A stretch of 64,000 nt of DNA from Oscillospiraceae bacterium (lineage in GTDB: Bacteria; Bacillota; Clostridia; Oscillospirales; Acutalibacteraceae). Of this stretch, positions 16,729 to 25,017 are shown piece by piece. Each line of letters begins with the position of its first letter. Position 1 is the first letter of the stretch. The DNA is taken from contig CAJTCS010000002.1 in the NCBI GenBank assembly GCA_910574995.1, positions 248,001 through 312,000 on the forward strand, given 5' to 3'. Made by a program: the position numbers and the translations under genes. The notes beneath the pieces are model-generated. The model was not told the DNA's origin. It made no database searches and saw only the letters and a list, made by a program, of their open reading frames with translations.

Positions 16729-17955
16729 TTACTTATCGTAGGTCAGGCCTTTTTTAGCCTGCACTTTGATAGGCAGGCCGAACAGGTTGATGAACCCGGC
16801 AGAGTCGGCCTGGTTATACACTTCGTCCTCGTCAAAGGTGGCAATCTCCTCGTCATACAGGGAATAGGGGCTGGTGACGCCCGCGTCGATGATGTTGCCC
16901 TTATACAGCTTCAGTTTCACGTCACCGGTAACCGTCTCTTGGGTAGAGTCTACAAAGGTGGACAGGGCCTGGCGCAGGGGGGTGTACCACTGGCCGTTGT
17001 AAACCAGGTCGGCGAATTTCAGGGCCACCTGCTGCTTATAGTGGTAGGTTTCTTTATCCAGGCACAGCTCCTCCAGCTTATTGTGGGCGTGGTAGAGGAT
17101 TGTACCGCCAGGAGTCTCATATACGCCCCGGGATTTCATGCCCACCAAGCGGTTCTCGATAATATCTGCCAATCCAACGCCGTTTTTGCCGCCTAATTCA
17201 TTGAGCTTGGCCACCATTTCTTTACCGGAAAGGGGCTGGCCATCCAACTGTGTAGGCACACCCTTTTCAAAGTGCAGGGTGATATAGGTGGGCTCGTCTG
17301 GCGCCTGCATGGGGGATACGCCCAGCTCTAGGAAGCCGGGCTTCTCATACTGGGGCTCGTTGGCAGGGTTTTCCAAATCCAAACCCTCATGGGACAAGTG
17401 CCACAAATTCTTGTCTTTCGAGTAGTTGGTCTCACGGCTGATCTTTAAGGGGATGTCATGAGCTTCGGCATAATCAATCTCCTCATCCCGAGACTTGATG
17501 TCCCAAACGCGCCAAGGTGCGATGATCTGCATATCTGGGGCGTAGGCCTTGATAGCCAATTCAAAACGGACCTGGTCGTTGCCCTTGCCAGTACAGCCGT
17601 GGCAAATGGCATCGGCCCCCTCTTTCTTGGCGATTTCCACAATCCCCTTGGCGATAATAGGCCGGGCAAAGGATGTGCCCAATAAATACTTATTTTCATA
17701 CACAGCCCCGGCTTTTACTGTGGGATAGACATAATCCTGTACAAACTCCTCCTGCAGGTCCAGCACATATAGCTTGGAGGCTCCGGTCTTCTTGGCTTTC
17801 TCCTCCAGGCCGTCCAGCTCGGTTCCTTGGCCCACGTCGCCGGATACGGCGATGACCTCGCAGTTGTTGTAGTTCTCTTTCAGCCAGGGGATGATGATAG
17901 AGGTATCCAAACCTCCTGAGTATGCCAGCACGACTTTTTTGATTTCCTTTGCCAT
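16729..17955 (-). CDS. argG: Argininosuccinate synthase
   Basis: The 408-residue ATP-dependent ligase begins with [17 protein letters not shown], the PP-loop that binds ATP, and has [15 protein letters not shown] near residue 116 and the citrulline/aspartate segments ([18 protein letters not shown]). It joins citrulline and aspartate. It is the first gene of the arginine unit, with AAGGA upstream of its ATG, a sigma-A promoter at 18029-18056 and an ARG box directly above it. Confidence 0.97.
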   Translation of the reverse strand: MAKEIKKVVLAYSGGLDTSIIIPWLKENYNNCEVIAVSGDVGQGTELDGLEEKAKKTGASKLYVLDLQEEFVQDYVYPTVKAGAVYENKYLLGTSFARPIIAKGIVEIAKKEGADAICHGCTGKGNDQVRFELAIKAYAPDMQIIAPWRVWDIKSRDEEIDYAEAHDIPLKISRETNYSKDKNLWHLSHEGLDLENPANEPQYEKPGFLELGVSPMQAPDEPTYITLHFEKGVPTQLDGQPLSGKEMVAKLNELGGKNGVGLADIIENRLVGMKSRGVYETPGGTILYHAHNKLEELCLDKETYHYKQQVALKFADLVYNGQWYTPLRQALSTFVDSTQETVTGDVKLKLYKGNIIDAGVTSPYSLYDEEIATFDEDEVYNQADSAGFINLFGLPIKVQAKKGLTYDK

Positions 17956-18028
17956 AAGATTTCATCCTTCTTTCCTGTTTTCTATATGGGTACATTCCCT
18001 AGGTCAGCTTCTCATCTTGCCGTACTTA

Positions 18029-18056
18029 ATTATACACCATGGGCTGGAAAAATCAA
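18029..18056 (-). promoter_or_regulatory. Sigma-A type promoter for argG and the arginine unit
   Basis: Minus strand TTGATT (18056-18051) and a perfect TATAAT (18034-18029), 16 bases apart. The start near 18022 gives a leader of about 66 bases, too short for a T-box. Confidence 0.7.
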
Positions 18057-18064
18057 GGGGAAAG

Positions 18065-18078
18065 TGCATATTTATTCA
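18065..18078. promoter_or_regulatory. ARG box (ArgR/AhrC operator)
   Basis: TGCATATTTATTCA matches the consensus TGNATWWWWATNCA at every position. It ends 8 bases upstream of the argG -35 box, where a bound hexameric ArgR could block or shape transcription. The argR gene is not in this window. Confidence 0.7.
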
Positions 18079-18084
18079 TACACT

Positions 18085-18124
18085 TGAAAAAAAAGTAAGA
18101 TAGCGCAGAAAGCTCTGCACTATC
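18085..18124 (-). terminator. Rho-independent terminator with no gene in front of it
   Basis: On the minus strand an 11-bp stem (18124-18114 with 18109-18099; one U-G wobble) is followed by TTACTTTTTTTT. The plus strand has a C-A mismatch and no tail, so the signal is for leftward transcription. It ends 7 bases before the ARG box. Confidence 0.65.
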
Positions 18125-18456
18125 CGGATACTTTTCTGTTCCCTTTTCACAAATGTTCATATGGACCTGCAACATATATACGTTTTACTGCAGCGTGCCC
18201 TCCCCTTAAAACCTATGATGTATCCCATTTCCCCAATATGGGCACAGTGGGTTAGCCAACACAAAAAATGCATAATATGCAAACCTTATACATCTTTGTA
18301 CCGCTATTCCCCCTTCTCCTTCCAAAACGATCCGTTATAGGGCTCCCTGCAATTTGCCGCCATAAAGTATGGAAGCTACAGATTTTACGCTTTCTCTGAT
18401 GAAGCATTGTACAATTGTTATAAAACTGGAAAGGAATCCTATAGTAAAGATTAGAA
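18099..18456 (-). ncRNA. Candidate orphan small RNA between the VOC gene and argG
   Basis: A promoter at 18463-18492 and the terminator at 18085-18124 point the same way and bound about 360 bases with no convincing gene. The segment is clearly more AT-rich than its neighbours. It has local stems, for example CTGCA...TGCAG (about 18163-18192), and a 13-codon frame starting MYKVCILCIF (about 18252-18293) with a distant purine-rich site. Signature strings of RNase P RNA, tmRNA or a T-box were searched for by eye and not found. This, with the flanking 5' leader and VOC promoter, is all I see in the 551-base gap 17956-18506. A decayed gene is the main alternative. Confidence 0.3.
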
Positions 18457-18462
18457 AAAAGC

Positions 18463-18492
18463 AGTATACTATTTCCTATAAAGATTTTGCAA
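18463..18492 (-). promoter_or_regulatory. Leftward promoter-like pair upstream of the gene-less segment
   Basis: Minus strand TTGCAA (18492-18487) and TATACT (18468-18463), spaced 18 bases. The -10 is part of the palindrome AGTATACT, so the same bases could serve a rightward -10 for the VOC gene, although no good rightward -35 was found. Confidence 0.4.
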
Positions 18493-18506
18493 AGGGGATG
18501 TAAACT

Positions 18507-18887
18507 ATGAAAATCGGCCACATGGCTATGTATGTACATGACCTGGAAACTTGCGCAGAGTTTTTCGAGACCTATTTTGGCGGAAAGCGCAGCCATCTGT
18601 ATCACAACGGGAAAACAGGCTTTTCCTCCTATTTCCTTTCTTTTGAGGATTCCCCCCGCCTAGAGGTGATGAACCGGCCTGACGTGACTACTGCCATAGA
18701 TGGGGCTTACTGTGGCTATGCCCACCTAGCGTTCCAGGCAAGCTCCCGGGAAGAGGTGGACGCTTTAACCCGGCGGCTGCAAATGGACGGCTACACTGTG
18801 ATGAGCGGCCCCCGGGTCACAGGCGACGGCTGTTATGAAAGCTGCGTAGCAGGGCCGGAAGGATATCCTATAGAAATTACGGAATAA
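18507..18887 (+). CDS. VOC-superfamily (glyoxalase I-like) protein
   Basis: This 126-residue, single-module glyoxalase/bleomycin-resistance fold starts MKIGHMAMYVHDLETCAEFFE, with a metal-ligand candidate His5, further candidate ligands in LEVMNRP and HLAFQ, and the C-terminal Glu in GYPIEITE. These metal enzymes include lactoylglutathione lyases and many uncharacterised isomerases; the substrate is unknown. An AAAGGGG site lies 9 bases before the ATG. It converges on the VTT-family gene with only 13 bases between stops and no terminator. Confidence 0.8.
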   Translation: MKIGHMAMYVHDLETCAEFFETYFGGKRSHLYHNGKTGFSSYFLSFEDSPRLEVMNRPDVTTAIDGAYCGYAHLAFQASSREEVDALTRRLQMDGYTVMSGPRVTGDGCYESCVAGPEGYPIEITE

Positions 18888-18900
18888 ATACCAAGTGGGC

Positions 18901-19584
18901 CTACGCTTCTCCTTTCCGCCGCTTTTTTGCCATATACCGGTAAACCAGCAACCCCACCCCGCTAAGCGCCGCCGTCACTGCAAATACCCAGACCGCCACC
19001 GCATAGTTGGCGCTGCCCAGGGCGTCGCCGCCGATGGTGGAGGTAATCACGGAGGGGATACGGGCTGTCAGAGACAGGAACACCCAGAAGGGCAAGCGCA
19101 TAGGGGTAAGCCCCACCACGTAGGTCATCAGGTCTTTGGGGGTACCGGGTATCAGGAAAAGGATATAGGCCACCAGGTTCAACTTACGCTCGTTTTGCAG
19201 GAATTGCAGGGATCCCACCTTTTCTGGGGGGAAAAATAACCCTACAAAGCACATCCCGAACCGTTTTACAAATAAGAACACCGTTATGCCGCCAACCAGG
19301 GCCCCCAACAGGCACAGTATCGTGCCCTCTATCGCGCCGAACGCATAGCCTGCCCCAATCTCCAGGGGTTCGCCCGGGATGAAAGCCACCACCACCTGCA
19401 AAGCCATCATCCCCACAAAGGCTGCCCGGGCCCATAGTCCGCATTCTTCCACCCACTGGCGGAACCCCTCGGGTTGGGAGACGAAGTCGATGATAGGTTT
19501 GCCAACCACGAAACACAACACGCCCATCACGGCCAGCGCCACCACCGCACCTAAGATTGCCCATGCTTTTTTCTTGCCCTGCAT
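18901..19584 (-). CDS. VTT-domain (TVP38/TMEM64, DedA-like) membrane protein
   Basis: From ATG 19584 the protein has 227 residues with about five hydrophobic spans. The family region around FIPGEPLEIGAGYAFG (near residue 75) and the FLIPGTPKDLMTYVVGLTP segment (near residue 145) match the conserved VTT motifs (re-entrant loops with Gly/Pro). Members are linked to lipid flipping and membrane homeostasis. The longer in-frame start (19767) is rejected because AAGGGGG lies directly before 19584 and the added 61 residues are not family-like. Confidence 0.88.
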   Translation of the reverse strand: MQGKKKAWAILGAVVALAVMGVLCFVVGKPIIDFVSQPEGFRQWVEECGLWARAAFVGMMALQVVVAFIPGEPLEIGAGYAFGAIEGTILCLLGALVGGITVFLFVKRFGMCFVGLFFPPEKVGSLQFLQNERKLNLVAYILFLIPGTPKDLMTYVVGLTPMRLPFWVFLSLTARIPSVITSTIGGDALGSANYAVAVWVFAVTAALSGVGLLVYRYMAKKRRKGEA

Positions 19585-19601
19585 AAAAAATCCCCCTTGT
19601 C

Positions 19602-19618
19602 CTACGGTATACCTGTAG
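19602..19618. promoter_or_regulatory. Operator-like palindrome upstream of the VTT-family gene
   Basis: CTACGGTATACCTGTAG is a 17-base palindrome with one mismatched pair around GGTATACC, overlapping a minus-strand TATACT (19622-19617). No good -35 was found at normal spacing. It may bind a repressor. Confidence 0.22.
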
Positions 19619-19781
19619 TATAAGGGGGTTTTTTCAATTTTTCCGCAAATTTCCCTTACGTTTCGAGAACTTTGTTTTACAAATTCCTTAACAAGCCTTG
19701 CGCGGCCCTCCAAGCCAAGGGGGCGTACATGTAGGCCAACGCTGCCCGCTGCCAAAGCCCTTCCCACGCCAAAGGTGTGTT

Positions 19782-20120
19782 TTAGGAGCTTGGCTTATCA
19801 GACATGACAAAAAAAGTAAAAAATAACAGCGCCAGTAAAAAGGCCGTGATACTTATGCTGCCCAAAAGGGCATTCCCCTGGGAAAAACTACCAATAGCCT
19901 CCAACAACGGGTAAAGCAGAAGTGCCATAAACCCTGCCGCCAAACCTATCCCATGTATTTGGGAAGCTTTCGTTTTTTCCCCTTTCGAACGGCCTACACT
20001 GAAAAGCCCAGCGCACTCATTACCATTGTGCGGCTGTTATAAGCCAGGGAAAAAATGTTGCAACATCCATGGAAGCCCAAACTCCCCCAGCAGTGTGGAT
20101 AAGAGGACAGCGCAGGACAA
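19782..20120 (-). pseudogene. Decayed DUF998-like membrane protein gene
   Basis: Directly after hflX a frame reads ...AVLLSTLLGEFGLPWML then QHFFPG, after which one extra T moves the sense to the next frame (YNSRTMVMSALGFSV, then a stop). A second shift returns to the first frame for GRSKGEKTKASQIHGIGLAAG, the hydrophobic FMALLLYPLLEAI and a last membrane span ending MSDKPSS at 19782. The order 'FFPGYN...ISALG' and 'IHGIG...GFM.LL.PLL' resembles DUF998 proteins, but the middle of that family (several spans) is missing and no proper start exists. I conclude a remnant with two frameshifts and an internal deletion. Apart from this and the VTT leader, I see nothing else in the 543-base gap 19585-20127. 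Confidence 0.5.
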
Positions 20121-20127
20121 GGGGTGT

Positions 20128-21390
20128 TCAAACATCCGGCACCTCTTGAGGGTGTAAGTCGAACCCCCGCACTGGCCCATACAGGCGCTGGTCTACCCGG
20201 GCGGTGATATGCAGCCCTTCGGGAACATACTCCTCTGTAAGCACCGCCCCTTCATCCCGCAGCGTGGCAGCCAGTCCGCTTTTTGAGAAGGGCAGCAGCA
20301 GCTCTACGTCAAAGGTATCCCCCGGCAAGCCCTTTTCGATCGCTTGGAGCAGTTCTTCTATGCCTTCGCCTGTTAAGGCGCTGATACGCACCGCGCCTGG
20401 GACCCGCAGGGCATCTTCCTCCCCCACCGCGTCCCATTTATTCAGCACAGGGATGACAAGCCTCCCAGAACCGCCCAGGCTGGCCAGCAGATCCTCTGTT
20501 ACAGACAGATGTTCCCGCGCTTCTGGGCTGGAGGCGTCGCAGACGTTCAACAAAATATCTGCTGTAGCCGCCTGCTCTAATGTGGACTTGAAAGCCTCTA
20601 CCAGGTGATGGGGCAAACGGCGCAGAAGGCCCACCGTATCGATCAGCATGACAGTTTTGCCGCTGGGAAGCCGCAAAGCCCTGGCGGTAGGGTCCAGCGT
20701 GGCAAAAAGCTTGTCTTCAGCCAAGACCTCCGCCTGGGTCAAACGGTTCATCAGGGTGCTTTTCCCCGCGTTGGTATACCCTACCAGGGCCACAGTGACC
20801 ACGCCGTTCTTCTTCCACCGTTTGCCTATAACGCCGCGCGCGGCCTCCGCTTCCTGCAGCTGCTCTTTCAAACTACCGATACGCCGCCGGATATGGCGGC
20901 GGTCTGTTTCCAGTTTAGTCTCGCCAGGGCCCCGGGTGCCGATCCCGCCGCCCAGACGGGACATGGACGTCCCCTGGCCGGAGAGCCGGGGCAGCATATA
21001 GCGCAGCTGGGCAAGCTCTACCTGAAGCTTGCCCTCCTTGCTGCGGGCCCGCTGGGCAAAAATGTCCAGGATGAGCATGGTGCGGTCGACAACGCGCACA
21101 CCGCACAGCTTTTCCAGGTTCCGGATCTGGGTAGGGCTCAGTTCCCGGTCGAATATGACTAAATCCAACTCCTCACGCTTTACCATGGCGGCAGCTTCCT
21201 CCGCCATGCCAGAGCCCAGGCAAGTGGCAGTATCTGGGGCGGGGCGTTTCTGGGTCAGCACAAAGGACGCCTCTGCCCCGGCGCTGCGCACCAGTTCGGC
21301 CAGCTCGGCCATAGAGGAATCCATATCGTATTCCCCCGTGTCTACCCCGCAAAGTAGCGCCTGCTGTATCTGTTCTTCGTTTGCAAACAT
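20128..21390 (-). CDS. hflX: GTPase HflX
   Basis: The 420-residue protein has the HflX order: an N-terminal nucleotide-binding-like domain, the glycine-rich linker GGGIGTRGPGETKLETDRR (near residue 145), then the G domain with P-loop GYTNAGKSTLMN, DTVGLLRRLP as the G3 motif and NKWD as G4. HflX binds the 50S subunit and splits stalled or hibernating ribosomes during stress. It ends the run headed by htpG, 37 bases after the DUF1848 gene, which fits a stress-linked transcript. Confidence 0.95.
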   Translation of the reverse strand: MFANEEQIQQALLCGVDTGEYDMDSSMAELAELVRSAGAEASFVLTQKRPAPDTATCLGSGMAEEAAAMVKREELDLVIFDRELSPTQIRNLEKLCGVRVVDRTMLILDIFAQRARSKEGKLQVELAQLRYMLPRLSGQGTSMSRLGGGIGTRGPGETKLETDRRHIRRRIGSLKEQLQEAEAARGVIGKRWKKNGVVTVALVGYTNAGKSTLMNRLTQAEVLAEDKLFATLDPTARALRLPSGKTVMLIDTVGLLRRLPHHLVEAFKSTLEQAATADILLNVCDASSPEAREHLSVTEDLLASLGGSGRLVIPVLNKWDAVGEEDALRVPGAVRISALTGEGIEELLQAIEKGLPGDTFDVELLLPFSKSGLAATLRDEGAVLTEEYVPEGLHITARVDQRLYGPVRGFDLHPQEVPDV

Positions 21391-21427
21391 GGCTTTCCTC
21401 CCCTATCTCGAAAACGACTGCCTGGCC

Positions 21428-22354
21428 CTATCCCCAGACAAGCTGCCCGCCGCGCTGGGCTTGCGCCTCCTTTTCCCGCCAAGCCCACCCCTTCTGAGGC
21501 CAACCGGTCAGCAAAGGCGAACAGGGGTCGTGCCCTTGCAGCCGTTTACAGGCAGCTTTGTGGTTTTTAGTGGCGTAGCAGTAGGCACAGCCGTTCGTGC
21601 AGGTTCCATACATACCTATATCTGTACTCTCGATGCAGCCGCAGGCCCCACGTTGGCCCCGATGGGGCTTGCACGTAAGCGCCCCGCCCGCCACAGCTTC
21701 TACCTTCTCCCGGCTGATGCAGGCGCCGTGGCGTACGCCCCAGGGGGTGAAATCCCCTTCCTCGGCACAGGTAAACAGGGGCAGGCCGTACTTCCCCGCA
21801 ACCTCTGCCAGCCGGGCGGCGGTTTCCTCCATTTGCTGCCGGCCAGCCTGCGGGAAAGCGCCCCGCAGGTGGGCATAAGGATCTACAAAGCTTAAAATGC
21901 ACCGCTGGGTACAGCTGGCCAGCCGATTGCATAAGGTGGAAAAACGCCGGGCATACCACTGGGGCGTGCGTTCCTTGTCCAGGATAATAGGGTCAAAGCG
22001 CCAGTCCACCCGCCCCGCCCCCAGCCGCCTGCTCAATGCCTGGAAGCCTGCCAGCCGTTCCCTTATGGGAGGCAAGCCGGGTTCCAATTCTGGGCCGAAA
22101 GCTGTGATGGTATAAGAAAAGTAGTACCGCGCGTACCCCAACCCCTCCAGCTGGTCAAAAAGCGGCAACATGGGCAAGGGGTTTTTCGTCCAAAAAATGA
22201 TACAGTCTATCCCATCGGGCTGAAAGCACAGCCGTATGCCATGGCCTGCCCGGTACGGGTCTGGGATGAGCACCTGGCCTTCTTGGAAACGTTTTAGCAG
22301 CCAGGGGGCGTACAGGGCCGGGAGGTCTGTCCGGCGGCTGGCACTGAGGATCAT
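21428..22354 (-). CDS. DUF1848 family protein (radical-SAM-like cysteine motif)
   Basis: The 308-residue protein starts MILSASRRTDLPALYAPW and contains IIFWTKNPLPMLPL and FDPIILD, all typical of DUF1848. Near the C-terminus Cys252, Cys256 and Cys259 form CTNGCAYC, a CxxxCxxC cluster like those that bind 4Fe-4S in radical SAM enzymes, preceded by the Cys pair in ACGC. The unusual C-terminal position of the cluster is characteristic of this family, whose reaction is unknown. Its start overlaps the upstream serine-hydrolase stop by 4 bases, so translation is coupled. Confidence 0.88.
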   Translation of the reverse strand: MILSASRRTDLPALYAPWLLKRFQEGQVLIPDPYRAGHGIRLCFQPDGIDCIIFWTKNPLPMLPLFDQLEGLGYARYYFSYTITAFGPELEPGLPPIRERLAGFQALSRRLGAGRVDWRFDPIILDKERTPQWYARRFSTLCNRLASCTQRCILSFVDPYAHLRGAFPQAGRQQMEETAARLAEVAGKYGLPLFTCAEEGDFTPWGVRHGACISREKVEAVAGGALTCKPHRGQRGACGCIESTDIGMYGTCTNGCAYCYATKNHKAACKRLQGHDPCSPLLTGWPQKGWAWREKEAQAQRGGQLVWG

Positions 22355-23268
22355 ACCGCCCCGGCCAGAAGTTCAGGCTGGTTATCCATAAGGAACGAAA
22401 GCAGCTCCTGCTGGTCCCGGCATTCGGCATTGCAGGCCATGACCGTCCCTTCTTCTGGGAACACAATGGCATACTGGCCATATTTCCCATCTGCCCGGTA
22501 AGAATTGCGGGCGCCCCGCCAGAACAGGTAGCCATAGCCTTCCGCACCGTTTTCTACCTGCTTGCCGCAGGCCTCCGCCAGGTATTCTTCCGGCACCAGC
22601 TGACGGCCCTGCCAGCGGCCTTTCCCCAGCAGCAGCCTGCCAAACAGCATCAGCTCGGACACACACAGGAACAGGCCGCCCGCCCCAAAGGTATAGCCTT
22701 GGGGGTCGGCCTCCCATGTGGGGCGTGCAATGCCTAGGGGCGCGAACAGCCTAGGCGTCAGATAATGCACTAGGTCGCACCCAGCCCGGCGCTGTACCAG
22801 TACCCCGGCCAGATAGGGCCCCACATTGTTATAGACGAACCTCTCCCCCGGCTTGTCTGGGAAAGGCAGCGCCAAAGAATATTTCACCCAATCCCGTTCA
22901 TGGAAGAAGGGCCTTTGCTCCCCCATCAGCTGCCCGGCCTCCTGTCCCAGGCACATGGTAAGCAAATCACGTACGGTGGCTTGCTCTAAATTGCCGCTGA
23001 TTTTTCCCGGCAATTCCTCGGGGAATACGTCTACCAGCCGTTCCCCCAGGGACAGCAGCCCTTCCCGCTGGGCGATGCCTACCGCGCAGCTGGTAAAGCT
23101 TTTGCTGGCGGAATACTGGTTCCGGCGCATCTCGCTGTCATAATCTTTTTGCAGCACCAGCCTGCCGTCCCGCCAGACCTGCAGGTTCAGAAGGCGCAGC
23201 TCTTGGGCCTGTTGGTCAAAAACATGAACCATAGTATAGTTCCTTCCTATCTTTTCTTGTTCAAACAT
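22351..23268 (-). CDS. Serine hydrolase of the beta-lactamase / penicillin-binding class
   Basis: This 305-residue protein has the active-site motif SASK (Ser53-Lys56) in QYSASKSFTS and a YNN triplet (in FVYNNVGPYLAG) as the second motif, matching class-C beta-lactamase-like esterases. No signal peptide is present, so it is probably cytosolic and more likely an esterase or peptidase than an antibiotic resistance enzyme. It overlaps the end of tadA by 22 bases and the start of the DUF1848 gene by 4. Confidence 0.85.
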   Translation of the reverse strand: MFEQEKIGRNYTMVHVFDQQAQELRLLNLQVWRDGRLVLQKDYDSEMRRNQYSASKSFTSCAVGIAQREGLLSLGERLVDVFPEELPGKISGNLEQATVRDLLTMCLGQEAGQLMGEQRPFFHERDWVKYSLALPFPDKPGERFVYNNVGPYLAGVLVQRRAGCDLVHYLTPRLFAPLGIARPTWEADPQGYTFGAGGLFLCVSELMLFGRLLLGKGRWQGRQLVPEEYLAEACGKQVENGAEGYGYLFWRGARNSYRADGKYGQYAIVFPEEGTVMACNAECRDQQELLSFLMDNQPELLAGAV

Positions 23269-23771
23269 CCTCCGCTGGGGCGGCCGTCCCTCCCCTTACC
23301 GCGGAGCCCCTGGAAGAACCCACGCAACAGGGCGCGGCATTCACCCTCGCATAAACCCCGGTAGACCTCCGGCGCATGCACATAAGGCAGGGCAAACACA
23401 TTGGCCGCCGTACCCGCACACCCTGCCTGGGGGTCGTCCAACCCATAAACGACCGTATCGATCTGCGCATTTGCAATGGCCCCGGCGCACATGGGGCAAG
23501 GCTCCAGCGTCACGTACAGGATACATCCCCGCAGCCGCCAGCTGCCCATATACTGGCATGCTTGGTGGATGGCCTCCAGTTCCGCATGGGCCAGGGCCGT
23601 TTGGGCCGATTCCCGCCGGTTGCGCCCCCGGCCTATCACCTGGTCCCGGTATACCACTACCGCCCCTACAGGCACCTCGCCGCAGGCGGCTGCCTCTTTC
23701 GCCAGGGCCAGGGCCTCTTCCATAAATTCCCGCCTGGGGAGAAACGCCAAGGGCAGTTCCAACATGCCCAT
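23247..23771 (-). CDS. tadA: tRNA-specific adenosine deaminase TadA
   Basis: The 174-residue zinc deaminase shows HAE (His62, Glu64) and PCPMC (Cys92, Cys95), the zinc and proton-shuttle motifs, plus the N-terminal EVPVGAVVV signature. It converts A34 to inosine in tRNA-Arg(ACG). The ATG at 23771 directly follows the stop of the CPBP gene (TAA ATG), though an ATG two codons later is possible. Its C-terminus overlaps the serine-hydrolase gene by 22 bases. Confidence 0.93.
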   Translation of the reverse strand: MGMLELPLAFLPRREFMEEALALAKEAAACGEVPVGAVVVYRDQVIGRGRNRRESAQTALAHAELEAIHQACQYMGSWRLRGCILYVTLEPCPMCAGAIANAQIDTVVYGLDDPQAGCAGTAANVFALPYVHAPEVYRGLCEGECRALLRGFFQGLRGKGRDGRPSGGCLNKKR

Positions 23772-24980
23772 TTACAAGAACAGGAATATGGTCCAGCCCG
23801 CTATCATAGCCACCACCGCCCAAAACATGGGGGCGCGCAAGACGGCTGCCACAGCCTGCCCCCCGGTAAGGGGCAGGGCGGGAGCCTCATAATGGGGGGA
23901 TCCAGGGGCCGGGAATATCCTGCGGCGGAAAATGAGTACGAACACCAGGGAAACCAGCCCCAGGCCAATGGGGGCCAGCATAAAGCAAGCGGTGGCTATC
24001 AGATCCGAATCTCCCTTTACATTTGCAAAAAACATGCCGCTATAGCTTCCTATGACAGCCAGGCCATTGTTCACGGCATGGACTGCGATGGTAAGCCAAA
24101 GGTTATTGGTGCGGGCGTACAAAAACCCCATCACCAGCCCGGCAATGGTAGCAAACACGATATTACCCAGTTGGAGATGCACCAACCCGAACACGATGGC
24201 CGAAGCCACAATGGAAAACCCCACGCCATATTTCCGTAGGCTGGAAAGCAGCACCCCACGGAATACAAACTCTTCCATAAAGGGTACCAGTACCGCCAGG
24301 GAGAAAAACTCCAGCGCGAAAGAAGCCCAGGTGTCCCCCGTGGAAACGTTGGAATCCAGTGAGGAATAGCCCACGTCCTGCAGCAGATCTTGTATCATAA
24401 AAGCGGGGTAATTCCCCAGCAGGCATATCCCTGCCCCGGCTATAACGCACAGCAGCCCCCACCCAAAGCCTACCTTTTGAAACTTCAGGTAGTCCGCAGT
24501 GTCCTTTCGGGCTATCAGCATGTAGAGGAAAAAGGGCAGGGCTGTGGACAAAGGCACTAGGGCCGCTGTCATCCAGGAAAGCGCCATATTGTCCTCTAAT
24601 AACAGGAAAGCGCCCGCCCCGGAAAGGCCTAGCAGGATCCCGATGAGGAACTGCCACAGGAACGCGGCGGCCGTCTGCCCCAGCACCAACAAGCACATGC
24701 GGTTCAACGTCTGGGAAGCGCCCTTTCGTCGTGGGTCTTTAGGCGCCGGACCCCCGGCGGCAAAAGGAGGGGCATATTGGTACGCCTGATGGGGCATAGC
24801 ATACGGGGCGTACGCCGGGGGCATATACGCTGGTGGCGCATAGGGGTAAACGGGTGGCTGGGAAACGTAAACCGGGGCCTGCCCCCCGTAAGGAGGGGCT
24901 TGAGGCGGCGGATACCCCCAGGCCGGCGCTCCGGGCCCACCAGGTTGTACAGGAGCCGTTTGGTTCGTTTGATAATCCAT
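23772..24980 (-). CDS. CPBP-family intramembrane metalloprotease with proline/tyrosine-rich N-terminal tail
   Basis: From ATG 24980 (AGGAAAGGAAAG upstream) the protein has 402 residues. The first 90 or so are hydrophilic and very rich in Pro, Tyr, Ala and Gln (repeats like PPAYMPPAYAPYAM), followed by about eight hydrophobic spans. The CPBP/Abi motifs are in order: EEFVFRGVL (glutamates and Arg), FGLVHLQ and HAVNNGLAV. Such CAAX-prenyl-protease-like enzymes act in membrane protein processing or bacteriocin immunity. The disordered tail may mediate protein contacts. An earlier in-frame start at 25163 runs into htpG and is rejected. Confidence 0.87.
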   Translation of the reverse strand: MDYQTNQTAPVQPGGPGAPAWGYPPPQAPPYGGQAPVYVSQPPVYPYAPPAYMPPAYAPYAMPHQAYQYAPPFAAGGPAPKDPRRKGASQTLNRMCLLVLGQTAAAFLWQFLIGILLGLSGAGAFLLLEDNMALSWMTAALVPLSTALPFFLYMLIARKDTADYLKFQKVGFGWGLLCVIAGAGICLLGNYPAFMIQDLLQDVGYSSLDSNVSTGDTWASFALEFFSLAVLVPFMEEFVFRGVLLSSLRKYGVGFSIVASAIVFGLVHLQLGNIVFATIAGLVMGFLYARTNNLWLTIAVHAVNNGLAVIGSYSGMFFANVKGDSDLIATACFMLAPIGLGLVSLVFVLIFRRRIFPAPGSPHYEAPALPLTGGQAVAAVLRAPMFWAVVAMIAGWTIFLFL

Positions 24981-25017
24981 AGAGCTTTCCTTTCCTAGGA
25001 CGGGTGCCCCCGCCCTG

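Noticed and set aside
15655-17196. 513-codon plus-strand open frame opposite the GNAT, Nudix and argG genes
   Set aside because: It has no ribosome site and shares no family features; it is open only because the minus-strand genes are GC-rich.
17956-18100. T-box or riboswitch before argG
   Set aside because: The leader is only about 66 bases and lacks the T-box core; the terminator upstream lies before the promoter, not after.
18269-18281. TGCATAATATGCA as a second ARG box
   Set aside because: It is a 13-base palindrome, one base short of the ARG consensus, and nearly 200 bases from the promoter.
20054-20067. ATGTTGCAACAT palindrome as a regulatory site
   Set aside because: It lies within the decayed DUF998-like gene and encodes part of its remaining protein sequence.
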